A DNA stretch of 64,000 nucleotides, from NCBI RefSeq assembly GCF_003269425.1, contig NZ_CP030104.1, positions 987,501 to 1,051,500 on the forward strand, read 5' to 3'. The translations under genes and the position numbers were made by a program. Below, piece by piece: positions 36,280 to 46,557 of the stretch. The notes beneath the pieces are model-generated. The model saw only the letters and a list, made by a program, of their open reading frames with translations. It ran no database searches and was not told the origin of the DNA. This DNA is from Flagellimonas maritima (GTDB lineage Bacteria; Bacteroidota; Bacteroidia; Flavobacteriales; Flavobacteriaceae). How positions within the stretch are numbered: position 1 is the first letter of the stretch; the number at the start of each line of letters is the position of its first letter.

Positions 36280-38739
36280 ATGAAAAATTTTATTCCTGTT
36301 CTATTAATTATGTTTGTAACATTCACTGGCCATGCACAAACAGGAAACATTGAAGGCGCAACCTTAAACGACGATGGTTCAATTGCCCCCTTTGCTAACA
36401 TATTGCTACGTGGCACAAGTTATGGCACAGCGTCCGATGCAGAAGGAAAATTTATACTGACAGGAGTTCCGACCGGACCTCAGATATTGATGATTTCATC
36501 TATGGGACTCGCAAGTTTGGAATATCCCATTACAGTAAATCCTAATGAAACGGTTACCATTCAGGTCAAACTTTCCGAAGGTCAGCTTCAATTGCAACCC
36601 GTGGAAATTATTGGTAGAAGGGAGACTGGCTACAAAAATACTGTGTCCTATGCAGCAACAAAGTCAGCAGCACCCATAAAGGAAGTGCCCACTACCATAA
36701 ACTTTGTAACTAAAGAACTGGCCCTGGACCAAGCGGCATTTACGCTGAATGACGTGGTCAAGAACATTAGTGGTGTCAATCAGTTCAGTTTTTATAATGA
36801 TATTACCATCCGTGGATTCCGTGTACAAGGACAACGTAATTCGGGAAACTTGGTCAACGGCATGCGTGCCTTTACCAGTTTTTGGAAACAACAGTTGATT
36901 CCCCACATAGAACGGGTAGAGGTTATAAAAGGTCCGGCATCTGCCCTATTCGGCAATGCATCACCGGGAGGAACCATTAATCGGGTTACAAAAAAACCAC
37001 TTCCTGAATCAAGACAATCCATAACCGCTTCTGTTGGTAGTTTCAATACATTTAGAACGCTTGCTGATTTTACAGGACCTATGAGCAGTGATAATAAATT
37101 ACTGTACCGTTTAAATATAGGTTATGAAAATACCGATGGGTTTCGAGACCTTCAATTTGCACGGAATCTTGTTTTTGCTCCTTCATTTTCATTTCTTCCC
37201 ACAGAAAACACCAAGCTTAATTTCGATATAGTATATCAAGATTCCAAAGGACGATTAGATCGTGGTCAAGCTGTTTTTGGCGATGGCGATTTATTTTCTA
37301 CCCCTATAACCAAATCGTTAAGCGCTGCCAATGACTTCTTAAATGAACTTACACTCAACGGAACAGTTTCGTTACAGCATAATTTCAATGACAATATCAC
37401 TTTTAACAGCGTCTTTATGCGTTCCACCTATGATGAGGATTTGTTGGAGCACCGTACCTCCAACCGATTTGCAGCTTTGGGAGATGGCAGTATTGATGAA
37501 GAAAAAGTTGCTATGCGGGTATTCATCAGAAAACGCAGTTGGGACAATAACAGTTTCAACAACTATTTCAATATCAAATTTGATATTGGAAATATTAAGA
37601 ACACATTACTGGTAGGTTATGATTATTTTCAACAAGAACTGGAGCCGGGAGGTTCACAACTGGAAGCAAGGAGTTATTTATTGCAAGACGGAACGGCAAC
37701 CAATGTTTTTAATGCTGATAATGTGGATGATTATGTGTTGGATGCCGATGGGAATCCAGCGACCAACGTTGGTCATTTTGACTTGACCTCGCCCATAGCT
37801 AACGGACTTAGGGACATGACCAACTATGTGTACACTACAAGAACCTTCAATCAATTTTTACAACGTTCCCATGGTGTATATCTACAGAATCAGGCAGCAT
37901 TGGGTGCTTTCAAACTTTTGATAGGACTTAGGCAGGAATACTTTACCGATTTTATAGATTACGAAAGCGAAGATGAACAACAATTTGAGCAAAAAGCTTT
38001 TTTACCGAGAGTTGGACTGGTGTATACGCTCAATCCCAATATCAACCTGTATGGCACTTGGGTACAAGGTTTTCAACCACAGACCGCGGTGGATATTATC
38101 AACCCGGAGGCTGGTGGTCCTTTTGATCCCTTAGAGAGCGAACTGTTCGAATTTGGAGCCAAATCCGATTGGTTCAATGGTAGGTTGAGTGCATCCCTGG
38201 CATTTTATAAACTCACACAAAGAGGAGAACTGTACAATGCGGACGATCCAGAAAATCCAGAGAGACTGGTTCAGATCGGGGAAGAAGAAGCAAAGGGTTT
38301 TGAATTGGACGTTGCGGGAAACATTACGCCCAATTGGAGCATTGTGGCCGGTTATGCCTTTAATGATGCCAAATTTACCGAGAGCGATGACCCCGCAGAA
38401 ATTGGTCGTCAAAAACCAAATGCTCCCAGACATATGGGAAACCTCTGGACCAAGTATATCATCAACAATGGGCGCTATAAAGGAATTGGCTTTGGTGCGG
38501 GCTATAATTTTGTTTCGGAACGTTTCGGTTCCATTGTGGCGAGCGGTGCAAATCCTACCGAGTTCCCGGAATATGGATTGTTCGATGCCGCTATTTATTA
38601 CAATCTCAATAAGGTTCAGATTCAGTTGAACATAAACAATATCTTTGATAAGACCCACTGGGTGGGCGGTTATGATTTTATTCGAGCGTTTCCCGGAGCA
38701 CCCAGAAATGTGATGACCACTGTGTCATATACATTCTAA
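36280..38739 (+). CDS. TonB-dependent siderophore-type receptor
   Basis: An 819-residue outer-membrane receptor. Signal peptide about 1-20, a carboxypeptidase-D regulatory-like domain (about 22-108), plug with KEVPTTINFVTKELALDQAAFTLNDVVKNISGVNQFSFYNDITIRGFRVQGQRNSGNLVNGMRAF and KGPASALFGNASPGGTINRVTKKP, and a barrel ending VSYTF. The plug resembles FhuA/FpvA-type siderophore receptors. It is preceded by operator copy 2 and followed after one base by a PepSY membrane protein, a common ferric-siderophore reductase arrangement. Confidence 0.92.
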   Translation: MKNFIPVLLIMFVTFTGHAQTGNIEGATLNDDGSIAPFANILLRGTSYGTASDAEGKFILTGVPTGPQILMISSMGLASLEYPITVNPNETVTIQVKLSEGQLQLQPVEIIGRRETGYKNTVSYAATKSAAPIKEVPTTINFVTKELALDQAAFTLNDVVKNISGVNQFSFYNDITIRGFRVQGQRNSGNLVNGMRAFTSFWKQQLIPHIERVEVIKGPASALFGNASPGGTINRVTKKPLPESRQSITASVGSFNTFRTLADFTGPMSSDNKLLYRLNIGYENTDGFRDLQFARNLVFAPSFSFLPTENTKLNFDIVYQDSKGRLDRGQAVFGDGDLFSTPITKSLSAANDFLNELTLNGTVSLQHNFNDNITFNSVFMRSTYDEDLLEHRTSNRFAALGDGSIDEEKVAMRVFIRKRSWDNNSFNNYFNIKFDIGNIKNTLLVGYDYFQQELEPGGSQLEARSYLLQDGTATNVFNADNVDDYVLDADGNPATNVGHFDLTSPIANGLRDMTNYVYTTRTFNQFLQRSHGVYLQNQAALGAFKLLIGLRQEYFTDFIDYESEDEQQFEQKAFLPRVGLVYTLNPNINLYGTWVQGFQPQTAVDIINPEAGGPFDPLESELFEFGAKSDWFNGRLSASLAFYKLTQRGELYNADDPENPERLVQIGEEEAKGFELDVAGNITPNWSIVAGYAFNDAKFTESDDPAEIGRQKPNAPRHMGNLWTKYIINNGRYKGIGFGAGYNFVSERFGSIVASGANPTEFPEYGLFDAAIYYNLNKVQIQLNINNIFDKTHWVGGYDFIRAFPGAPRNVMTTVSYTF

Positions 38740-38740
38740 A

Positions 38741-40036
38741 ATGAAATTGAAAAAGAAAACATTTTTTAAAATACACAGCTGGATAGGTGTTCGGTTAAGC
38801 ATACTTTTTTTTATAGTATGTTTTTCCGGTACCCTGGCGACATTGAGCCATGAAATGGATTGGCTTTTTATTCCTGAAATACGTGCCAAAAACGAAACGG
38901 GTTCATGGGCTCCCAGAAATGATATCGCCAAAAATTTTAGTGTGGAACATCCTGAAGGGGAAATTGAATTTTGGCTCCGCACCGAAGAACCCTATTTATG
39001 CGATATCATCTATAAACGGGAAAATGGCGAACGCAGTTATGTTTTTGCAAATCCGTATACAGGGGAAATTCAAGGAGAGGTACAGATTACTTTTCAACGC
39101 TTTTTTAGGGATTTGCATTATTTTCTGTTCATTCCATTTCAGATTGGGCATTTTACGGTCTTGATTTTCGGCTTTCTGTTACTTATATCACTGGTCACCG
39201 CTTTGGTCTTTTATAAAAAATGGTGGCGAAAACTTTTTGAGCTCAAGACGGGAAAAGGACCATTGGTTTTTTTTAGAAGTCTCCATCGGTTGGTGGGAAT
39301 TTGGTCCGTACCCTTTACCCTACTCTTTGCCGTCACAGGGATTTGGTACTTTTTGGAGCGTACCAATATTGGTGGGATATCCACTATTTCCAATCCCAAG
39401 AATCCAAAAATTGATACGACCATTACACAGGACAATGATTCTTTGAGCCTATTCGACCCAGCTGATTTTGATTATACCAAAGCTGTTACAGTTGCCGAAA
39501 AAGCCATACCCGGGCTACGGGCCATTGATATTTTGCCATCCAAATCCCAGGATAATGCGGTTTATATTACAGGTAAGAGCAATGTTCCACTAGTAAGACC
39601 ACGAGCAAATAGGGTATATCTGAATCCTGTTACCTTCGAGCCCATAAAAGTCCAGAAAGCCACAGAAATAAGTAATGTAATGTGGCTTAACGATATTGCC
39701 GACCCGCTTCATTTTGGTACTTGGGGCGGACTTACCACAAAAATCGTTTGGTTCATATTTGGGTTTGGTATTTCTAGTTTGGTCCTATCGGGAATCTGGA
39801 TTACGGCAAAACGGAAAGCCCTAAAACGAAAAAAGGACAATAAAAAAATAATGGGTCCTTGGTGGTTTGTCAACTGGGGACTTTATGCCGTAATGCTTTT
39901 TTTCATGTATTATATTCTTGTAGATCGGTACAGTGCTTCCACAACTGCAATCATTGCCATAAGTTCGGGTTGGGCAGTTTTTATACTGTTGAGCTGGTAT
40001 CTATTTGAATTTCGGCTAAAGCGGGTTGTAAAATAG
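38741..40036 (+). CDS. PepSY-associated membrane protein, probable siderophore reductase
   Basis: A 431-residue inner-membrane protein. The opening KIHSWIGVRLSILFFIVCFSGTLATLSHEMDWLF is the PepSY_TM signature, with about four helices (10-32, 128-152, 180-205, 328-350, 385-425) and two periplasmic loops. 'LHYFLFIPFQIGHF' and 'RSLHRLVGIWS' hold conserved His residues that could bind heme. Adjacent to a siderophore receptor (one-base gap), such proteins are thought to reduce ferric siderophores in the periplasm. Substrate is inference. Confidence 0.85.
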   Translation: MKLKKKTFFKIHSWIGVRLSILFFIVCFSGTLATLSHEMDWLFIPEIRAKNETGSWAPRNDIAKNFSVEHPEGEIEFWLRTEEPYLCDIIYKRENGERSYVFANPYTGEIQGEVQITFQRFFRDLHYFLFIPFQIGHFTVLIFGFLLLISLVTALVFYKKWWRKLFELKTGKGPLVFFRSLHRLVGIWSVPFTLLFAVTGIWYFLERTNIGGISTISNPKNPKIDTTITQDNDSLSLFDPADFDYTKAVTVAEKAIPGLRAIDILPSKSQDNAVYITGKSNVPLVRPRANRVYLNPVTFEPIKVQKATEISNVMWLNDIADPLHFGTWGGLTTKIVWFIFGFGISSLVLSGIWITAKRKALKRKKDNKKIMGPWWFVNWGLYAVMLFFMYYILVDRYSASTTAIIAISSGWAVFILLSWYLFEFRLKRVVK

Positions 40037-40569
40037 TTAATGCAGGTAGGTATTCTGGATAAGACAGATGAGATCCCCTATAATTAGTATTTGTTCGCGA
40101 TTTAACGGAATAAATAGTTATAGCTATTTTTTTGACTGGGAACATAAATGAAATTTATCCTAGACACACCCCTTACATCTTTTAATACTTTGGAAAATGC
40201 ATTACTATTTTCGGAAAAGATTAATACTGAGCCATTGTCTAAAAACTTAATACACTCCTATGGGTACAATTGATTTGAAGAAAAAAGAATATGGTAATCT
40301 ATGCTGTGCAAAAAAAGTGCAACTGTCCAAAACCCTTTAATGCATTTTGTTTTCCAGTACAATTACGGAGAAAAACTTGCGTTCTAATTTAATGTTGAAA
40401 ATCCTATAAATATTTGTTTCACATAACTGTTTCCAACTCCTTGTAAAACCGGTCTTTTCATGAAGGCATCTAAGAAGAATTTTCAAATTTTCTTGTATTT
40501 ACTAATAGGCTATGAAATCAAAATCACAGAGAGTTTTATCAGTTATCAAGAGAAAAATCAAACAGAAAT
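40037..40569. other. Gene-poor region after the iron island
   Basis: About 530 bases of AT-rich DNA. A weak hairpin AAATAG-N6-CTATTT followed by T residues (40112-40133) may terminate the siderophore operon. A 41-codon ATG frame at 40148-40273 has no recognisable features. Nothing else was seen. Confidence 0.5.
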
Positions 40570-40929
40570 ATGAGAATCAAGATAATAATGGGAACCCTAT
40601 TGACGATGATGGTGTTTTCATGCTCACGTGGCATTGAGGGAAAAGTAACCAAAAACTGGAAAGTTGTAAAAATGGAGAGGTCAACAAGACCCGTTGATGT
40701 TCATCCTAACATGGCCTACATTTTTAAGCAAAACAATAGGCTACATCTCACAACTCAAATTGGTAGCAAACTCCAAGGCACCTGGAGTTTAAAAGACAGT
40801 ATTTTGACCATACATGTCGAAGGAGAGCGCAAAGAATTTGCTATACAAGAATTGACCGACAATAAACTTACTTTGGTATCGGGGGAGTTCGTGTTTTATT
40901 TAGACAATAACGAGCAAGACAATTGTTGA
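40570..40929 (+). CDS. Small lipoprotein, lipocalin-like
   Basis: A 119-residue lipoprotein with signal MRIKIIMGTLLTMMVFSC (Cys18). The rest has the short-strand pattern of small Bacteroidota lipocalin-like proteins (WKVVKMERSTRPVD, YIFKQNNRLHLTTQIGSKLQGTWSLKDSILTIH, FVFYLDNN). Such proteins bind small hydrophobic molecules, but the ligand here is unknown. It stands alone between two gene-poor stretches. Confidence 0.7.
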   Translation: MRIKIIMGTLLTMMVFSCSRGIEGKVTKNWKVVKMERSTRPVDVHPNMAYIFKQNNRLHLTTQIGSKLQGTWSLKDSILTIHVEGERKEFAIQELTDNKLTLVSGEFVFYLDNNEQDNC

Positions 40930-41398
40930 CAACAACACTTATGTATGGCCACAAATTATAAGTTGAAAGGCATAGATAAGTGATTGTTTAGTCTCATTGA
41001 AATCCTATTAATGCTTTCTGTGTTATCAGGCGGGACTTTTAGAAAATTGATAATCCAATCTTTAATACTTTTCCAATCTTTTCCAGCATTTGAAATAAAT
41101 CTCTACGAATAAAAACAATCAGTTTTCGGCATACGATTTAAATGGCTCCTAGTTCCTTCTTTCTGGCTTATAGAAAAATTTAAAATTAGTTCAACATATA
41201 AAAACAAAATGGGGATTTGATTTGATAAAATCTTTAATAAATTTCTATGCTGTTTATTTCCCTAAAAATCCATCCCAAATTTATTACCTTAGAGTTTCCG
41301 AAGGAATAACCCTGTAAATACCAATCTGCCAAACCACCTATTGTTTTAACAAGCAGTGTCATAGCCAAGCATAGCTGAAAATACCTAACCCCAAAACA
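40930..41398. other. Gene-poor region
   Basis: About 470 AT-rich bases with stops in all frames. No RNA gene, repeat or terminator of good quality was found. It presumably holds the promoter of the two-gene unit at 41399-42656, but no clear -7 element was seen. Confidence 0.5.
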
Positions 41399-42250
41399 AT
41401 GAAAATATATTTTTCAAAGATGCTATCAATGCTTCTTATCGCAATAGGTTTCAGCAGTTGCGTAAACCTAAAACATGTTAGCGAATTTTCCACCTCATCC
41501 TTGGAAGGTATAACAGCATTTGAAAACATCGCCTACGGTTTTGAACAATACTGTTTGGAAGGATGCAGGGATGACAGAATCCGTGATTTTGACATTACGA
41601 ACAATGAATGTAAATGCGAGCTGGACAAACAGGCAGATAGCATCACCCTAAAAATTTACAATTCGGTTTTTGCCTATTTTGAAGGACTGTACTTGCTTTC
41701 AAATAATGAACTCACTACTTACCAAACCGAAGATTTGGAAAACTCCTTAAGTACCGGAGATTTTGGTCCCATAAATATTGATCAAGAAAACGCTGCCTCG
41801 CATGCAAGGGTTTCGAAGATTTTGATACGTGCCTTCACGGATACTTACCGCAGAAATAAAATTAGGGAATATATTAAAGAGGCCAATGAACCGATAATGA
41901 ACTTATTGGCATTTCTGGACTTCAACCTTTCTTCCAACCTCAATGGCAAACTGGAGGTTTCAAAAGAACGTCTTAAAGCGGATTATTTCGATTTTTTAAA
42001 GGACACCTCCCTTTCCACGTTGGAAAAAAGAAGAATCATGGAAGATTATTTTCAAAAATTAAAAGAAATCGAAGCTATCCAACAACAGTTTACCATTTAC
42101 TCCGAAATACTGGTCGAAATTTCAAAAGGGCATCAAAAACTCGCTGAAAATGCAGATAAACTAAACATTTTAGAAATCAAACAAGTACTCCTACAATATG
42201 CCGGTGATATCCAAACGATGATCGTTGAATTTAAAAAAATCCAAGAGTGA
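41399..42250 (+). CDS. Lipoprotein of unknown function, partner of a small helical protein
   Basis: A 283-residue lipoprotein (lipobox FSSC, Cys21). It has a conserved-looking Cys-rich patch EQYCLEGCRDDRIRDFDITNNECKCELD (about 51-80) and is otherwise helical (EKRRIMEDYFQKLKEIEAIQQQFTIYSEILVEISKGHQKLAENADKLNILEIKQVL, about 210-265). I do not recognise the family. The next gene starts one base after its stop, so they form an operon. The long amphipathic helices of both products suggest that they pair. Confidence 0.72.
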   Translation: MKIYFSKMLSMLLIAIGFSSCVNLKHVSEFSTSSLEGITAFENIAYGFEQYCLEGCRDDRIRDFDITNNECKCELDKQADSITLKIYNSVFAYFEGLYLLSNNELTTYQTEDLENSLSTGDFGPINIDQENAASHARVSKILIRAFTDTYRRNKIREYIKEANEPIMNLLAFLDFNLSSNLNGKLEVSKERLKADYFDFLKDTSLSTLEKRRIMEDYFQKLKEIEAIQQQFTIYSEILVEISKGHQKLAENADKLNILEIKQVLLQYAGDIQTMIVEFKKIQE

Positions 42251-42251
42251 T

Positions 42252-42656
42252 ATGGCGAGACTGAACTCAAAACAGACCAACGAACTGGCAAAAATGTTTT
42301 TGGCCTATGCACAGGCAATCGGTGATTATCGGTATAAAAATTATGCATTGTTAACGAAGGCGCAAAACAAGAGGCTAAGGGAATATCATAAAAGAACCTT
42401 GGATTATTCAGATGATCTTTTCACCATGTCGGCAAATCTGGTTATGGACGATGTGGAAAGCAGCCTGACCAAGTTAATTTCCATTACGGTGGAAATGGAC
42501 AAATCGTACAAATCGTTGCAAAATGTAAAAAAGGCGATAAGCATCGCAACATCCATTGTAACCTTGGGAGCCTCCATCTTTAGTTTGAGCCCAGAAGCCA
42601 TATCGGAAGCCATTGGAAGATTATCGGACGCATTGAAAAAGCGGTACGAAGAATAA
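42252..42656 (+). CDS. Small helical protein with hydrophobic hairpin, partner of lipoprotein
   Basis: A 134-residue protein from the ATG at 42252. No signal peptide. It is helical throughout, and residues about 95-115 (AISIATSIVTLGASIFSLS) form a hydrophobic stretch that could insert in a membrane. The family is not recognised. Directly coupled to the upstream lipoprotein gene (one-base gap); an earlier ATG would overlap it. The pair might be an envelope structure or an effector, but nothing more can be said. Confidence 0.7.
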   Translation: MARLNSKQTNELAKMFLAYAQAIGDYRYKNYALLTKAQNKRLREYHKRTLDYSDDLFTMSANLVMDDVESSLTKLISITVEMDKSYKSLQNVKKAISIATSIVTLGASIFSLSPEAISEAIGRLSDALKKRYEE

Positions 42657-42679
42657 GACCACGGAAAGACAATCCGGTA

Positions 42680-43957
42680 TCAAAAAATCTTTGAAACCGC
42701 CGCAATGGTCGCATCCAAGTCCCCATAGCCGATGGCATCATTTAAAAAATAACTTTCAAAAGCGGAAGGTGGTAGATATATTCCTTGTTCCAACATTCCA
42801 TGAAAGTATTTTTTAAACATATCATTGTTCCCCTTGGCAGACGAAGCAAAATCCACGACGGGTTCTTCAGTAAAATGAACGGAGATCATACTGCCAAATC
42901 GATTAATTTGGTGGGGAACCCCTTTTTCCATTAATACTTTTGCAATGCCTTTGTGCAGGTATTCGGTTTTTTCTGCCAGACTCGTAAAAATTGCCGGATT
43001 GTAATTTAGTTCCGTAAGCATGGCCAGCCCAGCACTCATTGCCAATGGATTTCCACTAAGAGTGCCCGCTTGGTAAACGGGTCCTTCAGGTGCCAAATGG
43101 GACATGATTTCGGTTTTTGCCGCGAATGCACCTACGGGAAGCCCACCCCCAATCACCTTTCCGAACATAAGAATATCGGCATTAATACCAAGTGCTTCTT
43201 GCGCTCCACCTTTTGCCAGTCTAAAACCTGTCATAACCTCATCAAAAAGTAATAGAATACCCTCTTCGGTACACAGTTTTCGTAACCCTTGAATGAATTC
43301 CTCTGTTGGAACGATACATCCCATATTTCCTGCTACGGGCTCGATGATTATAGCGGCGATTTCCCCTTTGTTGGCTTTGGCCAATGCTTTTACGCCCTCC
43401 AAATCATTGTAGTCCGCAAGCAAAGTGTCCTTTGCGGTCCCTTGGGTTACTCCCGGGCTGTTTGGGCTTCCAAACGTAACCGCACCGCTACCGGCCTGTA
43501 TCAAAAACGAATCCGAATGTCCGTGATAGCAGCCTGCAAACTTGATAATTTTATCTTTTCCCGTATATCCGCGGGCCAATCGAACTGCACTCATACAAGC
43601 TTCTGTACCACTGTTCACAAAACGTATCTTATCAACATTCGGCACCATGGAAACCGCCAACTTGGCCAATTCAGTTTCAATTTCCGTAGGCATTCCAAAT
43701 GAGGTTCCCTTTTTGGCTTTTTCTACCACGGCATTGATTACGGGCTCATAAGCGTGACCCAAAATAAGAGGTCCCCAAGACGCGATGTAATCGATTAATT
43801 TATTGCCGTCTTCATCATATAAGTACGCTCCCTTTGCTTCTTTTACAAATATTGGGTCACCTCCCACTGCTTTAAATGCCCTTACCGGAGAATTAACGCC
43901 TCCAGGAATATATTTTTTGGCTTCGGTAAACAAAGCGCTACTTCTTTGGTAAATCAT
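42680..43957 (-). CDS. hemL: Glutamate-1-semialdehyde 2,1-aminomutase
   Basis: A 425-residue PLP enzyme that makes 5-aminolevulinate from glutamate-1-semialdehyde, the second step of heme synthesis by the C5 route. Signatures: [66 protein letters not shown] and the PLP lysine Lys267 in [15 protein letters not shown]. Length is normal. It is downstream of no partner and convergent with the helical gene at 42252-42656. Cytoplasmic. Confidence 0.97.
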   Translation of the reverse strand: MIYQRSSALFTEAKKYIPGGVNSPVRAFKAVGGDPIFVKEAKGAYLYDEDGNKLIDYIASWGPLILGHAYEPVINAVVEKAKKGTSFGMPTEIETELAKLAVSMVPNVDKIRFVNSGTEACMSAVRLARGYTGKDKIIKFAGCYHGHSDSFLIQAGSGAVTFGSPNSPGVTQGTAKDTLLADYNDLEGVKALAKANKGEIAAIIIEPVAGNMGCIVPTEEFIQGLRKLCTEEGILLLFDEVMTGFRLAKGGAQEALGINADILMFGKVIGGGLPVGAFAAKTEIMSHLAPEGPVYQAGTLSGNPLAMSAGLAMLTELNYNPAIFTSLAEKTEYLHKGIAKVLMEKGVPHQINRFGSMISVHFTEEPVVDFASSAKGNNDMFKKYFHGMLEQGIYLPPSAFESYFLNDAIGYGDLDATIAAVSKIF

Positions 43958-44049
43958 GGATTATTGTGTGTTTATTTTTTTGATTCGAACACAGTCGAGA
44001 ACATTTTGAAAATGTATGACATCTCGAATGCGCTCTGCGTAACACGATT

Positions 44050-44907
44050 TTATTTTACCTCTCTTTCTCTTCTGATATTAATTACTTGTCCTATGGACAA
44101 ATTTGTACCATCCAGATTGTTCAATCTCTTCAGTTCATCTATTGAAATCGCATATCTTCTGGAAAGTGCATAGAGGGTATCCCCTTTTTCCACTACATGG
44201 GTAAAGACTTCATAATTTTTAGGTTCACGTACCGTTGCCAATCCATTTCTGACTACCTCCTCATCGTATTTATCGAGTCCGTAACGTTGTATAAGTGCAA
44301 TCAATTTTTGTGGGTATTTACGATCCGTGGCATACCCTGCCTGTCTTAGACCATGGGCCCATTTTTTGTAATCATCCCTTCTATAATTGAACAAGAATTT
44401 GTACCGTGATCTTGAAGAGAGGAAAATACTGTGGTCCCTGAACGAGTACATGGGATGGTTGTATTTCCTAAAACATTCACCACGCTCGTCGTCATCGTGA
44501 AAATCAAATTCCCCTTCCCATCCTGTATGGCATTTGATCCCAAAATGGTTGTTGGTCTTTAGCGTCAACGTTCCTCTTCCAGAGCCACTTTCCAAAATGC
44601 CCTGCGCCAACGTGATACTGGCCGGAATGCCATAGGCGCGCATCTCAAACTGGGCAATTTCCGCAAAGGTTTCAATATATTCTTGGGTATTGGCTATTGG
44701 AAATTTCACGAACCTCCCTGAATCTTTAGGTAGAACATAAGTATCCGATGTTTCGGTATCGTTGCTTGGATTTATAGTGCCAGGATCTCGAGATTCGCTG
44801 GACTTTGTTACCGATGCTCCTTTTTTTTTGGTTGCTGTTCGCTTTTTTGCTCCACAGCTTGTCAGCAATAAAGCCGATGCAAAAACAAATATTATTTTCC
44901 TGATCAT
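44050..44907 (-). CDS. Glucosaminidase with LysM domain
   Basis: A 285-residue lipoprotein-like or exported peptidoglycan hydrolase. The signal has a Cys (LLTSCGAKKRT). The glucosaminidase core lies at about 70-210 (ASITLAQGILESGSGRGTLTLKTNNHFGIKCHTGWEGEF, with Glu in LES as likely acid) and a LysM wall-binding domain at the end (about 235-280: HVVEKGDTLYALSRRYAISIDELKRLNNLDGTNLSIGQVINI). It shares ATGA with the upstream deaminase gene, which it follows on the minus strand. FlgJ/Sag-like wall remodelling is likely. Confidence 0.9.
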   Translation of the reverse strand: MIRKIIFVFASALLLTSCGAKKRTATKKKGASVTKSSESRDPGTINPSNDTETSDTYVLPKDSGRFVKFPIANTQEYIETFAEIAQFEMRAYGIPASITLAQGILESGSGRGTLTLKTNNHFGIKCHTGWEGEFDFHDDDERGECFRKYNHPMYSFRDHSIFLSSRSRYKFLFNYRRDDYKKWAHGLRQAGYATDRKYPQKLIALIQRYGLDKYDEEVVRNGLATVREPKNYEVFTHVVEKGDTLYALSRRYAISIDELKRLNNLDGTNLSIGQVINIRREREVK

Positions 44908-45809
44908 AAATCCAATAACGGTAAATTTTTCTTTTTCAAAACAGGATTCATTCCATCTATGCCCTGTAGCCCTCCAGTATGGATAACCAAAATTTGTGTT
45001 CCTCGTTTAAAAACATCCTTTTTTATCATGTCAAAAACACCAAAAAACATTTTTCCCGTATAGATTGGATCCAATGGAATCGATGTTTCCCTTTTAAAGG
45101 AATTGATAAATTCAATCAATGAAGAATCTACCTTGGCATATCCACCAAAATGATATTCAGCGATTAATTTCCAATTATCATTTTGGGCAAATTTAAGAAT
45201 ATCTTCTTTTAAAAAATTGCCCTTTAACGCCGGAAACCCTAAAACGGTCTGGTGCGGTTGTGCTGAATTGATAAGTCCCGCGAGCGTGCCGCCCGTTCCT
45301 ACACAGCTACAAATAATATCGAATTGGGTATCTGCTTTGGTTAAAATCTCTTCACATCCTTTGACCGCCAACTCATTTGTTCCGCCTTCGGGGATAAGAT
45401 AGCACAAATCAAATTTGGCATTAAGGTTCTGAAGAAATGCAATGGAATTCTTTTTTCGGTAATCACTTCGCGATACAAAATGAAGGTCCATTCCGTTTGC
45501 TTGTGCAAGTTTCAGAGTGGGGTTTTCATGCCAATTATTTTTCAATTCTTCTCCCCGAATGATACCTATAGTTTTCAAACCTTCTTTTTTTCCTGCATAA
45601 GCGGTAGCAGCAATATGATTGGAAAATGCCCCACCAAAAGTGAGTAACGTATCTTGCCCCAATTTTTTTGCCTCGTGTAGGTTATATTTTAATTTCCTGT
45701 ATTTATTTCCAGAAATTATAGGGTGGATGGTATCTTCCCTTTTAACATAAAGGGTAATTCCTTTTTCATTAAGAATAGGTAATTCTACTTTTTGATTTGG
45801 AATGTCCAA
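44904..45809 (-). CDS. PLP-dependent deaminase, ACC deaminase / D-cysteine desulfhydrase family
   Basis: A 301-residue PLP enzyme of the tryptophan synthase beta fold. The PLP lysine is Lys36 in SGNKYRKLKYN, and TFGGAFSNHIAATAYAGKKEGLKTIGIIRGEE and CSCVGTGGTLAGLI are the family blocks. It acts on D-cysteine or 1-aminocyclopropane-1-carboxylate; which one cannot be settled. No ATG precedes the coding start; TTG at 45809 is the likely start, with ATT one codon earlier also possible. It overlaps the glucosaminidase gene by four bases. Confidence 0.85.
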   Translation of the reverse strand: MDIPNQKVELPILNEKGITLYVKREDTIHPIISGNKYRKLKYNLHEAKKLGQDTLLTFGGAFSNHIAATAYAGKKEGLKTIGIIRGEELKNNWHENPTLKLAQANGMDLHFVSRSDYRKKNSIAFLQNLNAKFDLCYLIPEGGTNELAVKGCEEILTKADTQFDIICSCVGTGGTLAGLINSAQPHQTVLGFPALKGNFLKEDILKFAQNDNWKLIAEYHFGGYAKVDSSLIEFINSFKRETSIPLDPIYTGKMFFGVFDMIKKDVFKRGTQILVIHTGGLQGIDGMNPVLKKKNLPLLDL

Positions 45810-45818
45810 AATCTAAAT

Positions 45819-46148
45819 TTAACGCACCAAATAGTTTAAGAAGCTATATGCTTTTCTGCGTGCAAGATACTCCTTATCCATTTCATTGGCATATGCCTCA
45901 CGTTCAAAACTAATGTTTTGATAAGCTCTGTAACTATTCAAATACAATAGCGTACGCAAAAGCCACTCTATTACGTATAAAATATAAAAAGGAAGTATGA
46001 ACAACTCTTGTTGTTGCTTTAAATGTATTCTTTCATGATTGATAAGAACTTCATCTTTTTTGAGAGAGTCCTCTTTTAAGATGATGAAAGGCCAGAGTGA
46101 AAGGCCAACGTAGTTTCGATAAAAGAAATGTTTAAAAACTAAAATCAA
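45819..46148 (-). CDS. Small membrane protein with HExxH motif
   Basis: A 109-residue protein with a TTG start at 46148. It has an H38-E-x-x-H42 motif (INHERIHLKQQQELF), a hydrophobic segment (about 49-70) and FEREAYANE (81-89), which holds a possible third Glu ligand. The shape, a HERIHxxQQ helix, a membrane span and a FEREAY segment, is reminiscent of the core of M56/M48 membrane metallopeptidases cut to its minimum. Whether it is active is unknown. It precedes the deaminase by nine bases. Confidence 0.75.
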   Translation of the reverse strand: MILVFKHFFYRNYVGLSLWPFIILKEDSLKKDEVLINHERIHLKQQQELFILPFYILYVIEWLLRTLLYLNSYRAYQNISFEREAYANEMDKEYLARRKAYSFLNYLVR

Positions 46149-46275
46149 ACTAAAATATCAAAAGTTTCCTACAAAGTTAACTGTTAAACTTCTGGAAAAT
46201 TGGATTGAATCGATAATAAGATTAACAATTTCGGTGAAATACTCAACAAATCTACAAACGGTAAAATACTAGTAG

Positions 46276-46488
<213 letters not shown>

Positions 46489-46557
46489 AACAATAGGTTT
46501 CGGCATAATTTTTGTGATTGAATTATAGTGATTTGATGAACTCAAAAAAAAATTGAT

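Noticed and set aside
38131..38658. A 175-codon minus-strand frame inside the siderophore receptor gene
   Set aside because: Antisense to a conserved beta-barrel region; codon pattern and composition do not support coding.
40148..40273. A 41-codon ATG frame on the plus strand
   Set aside because: No signal, helix or motif, no promoter, and length is consistent with chance in AT-rich DNA.
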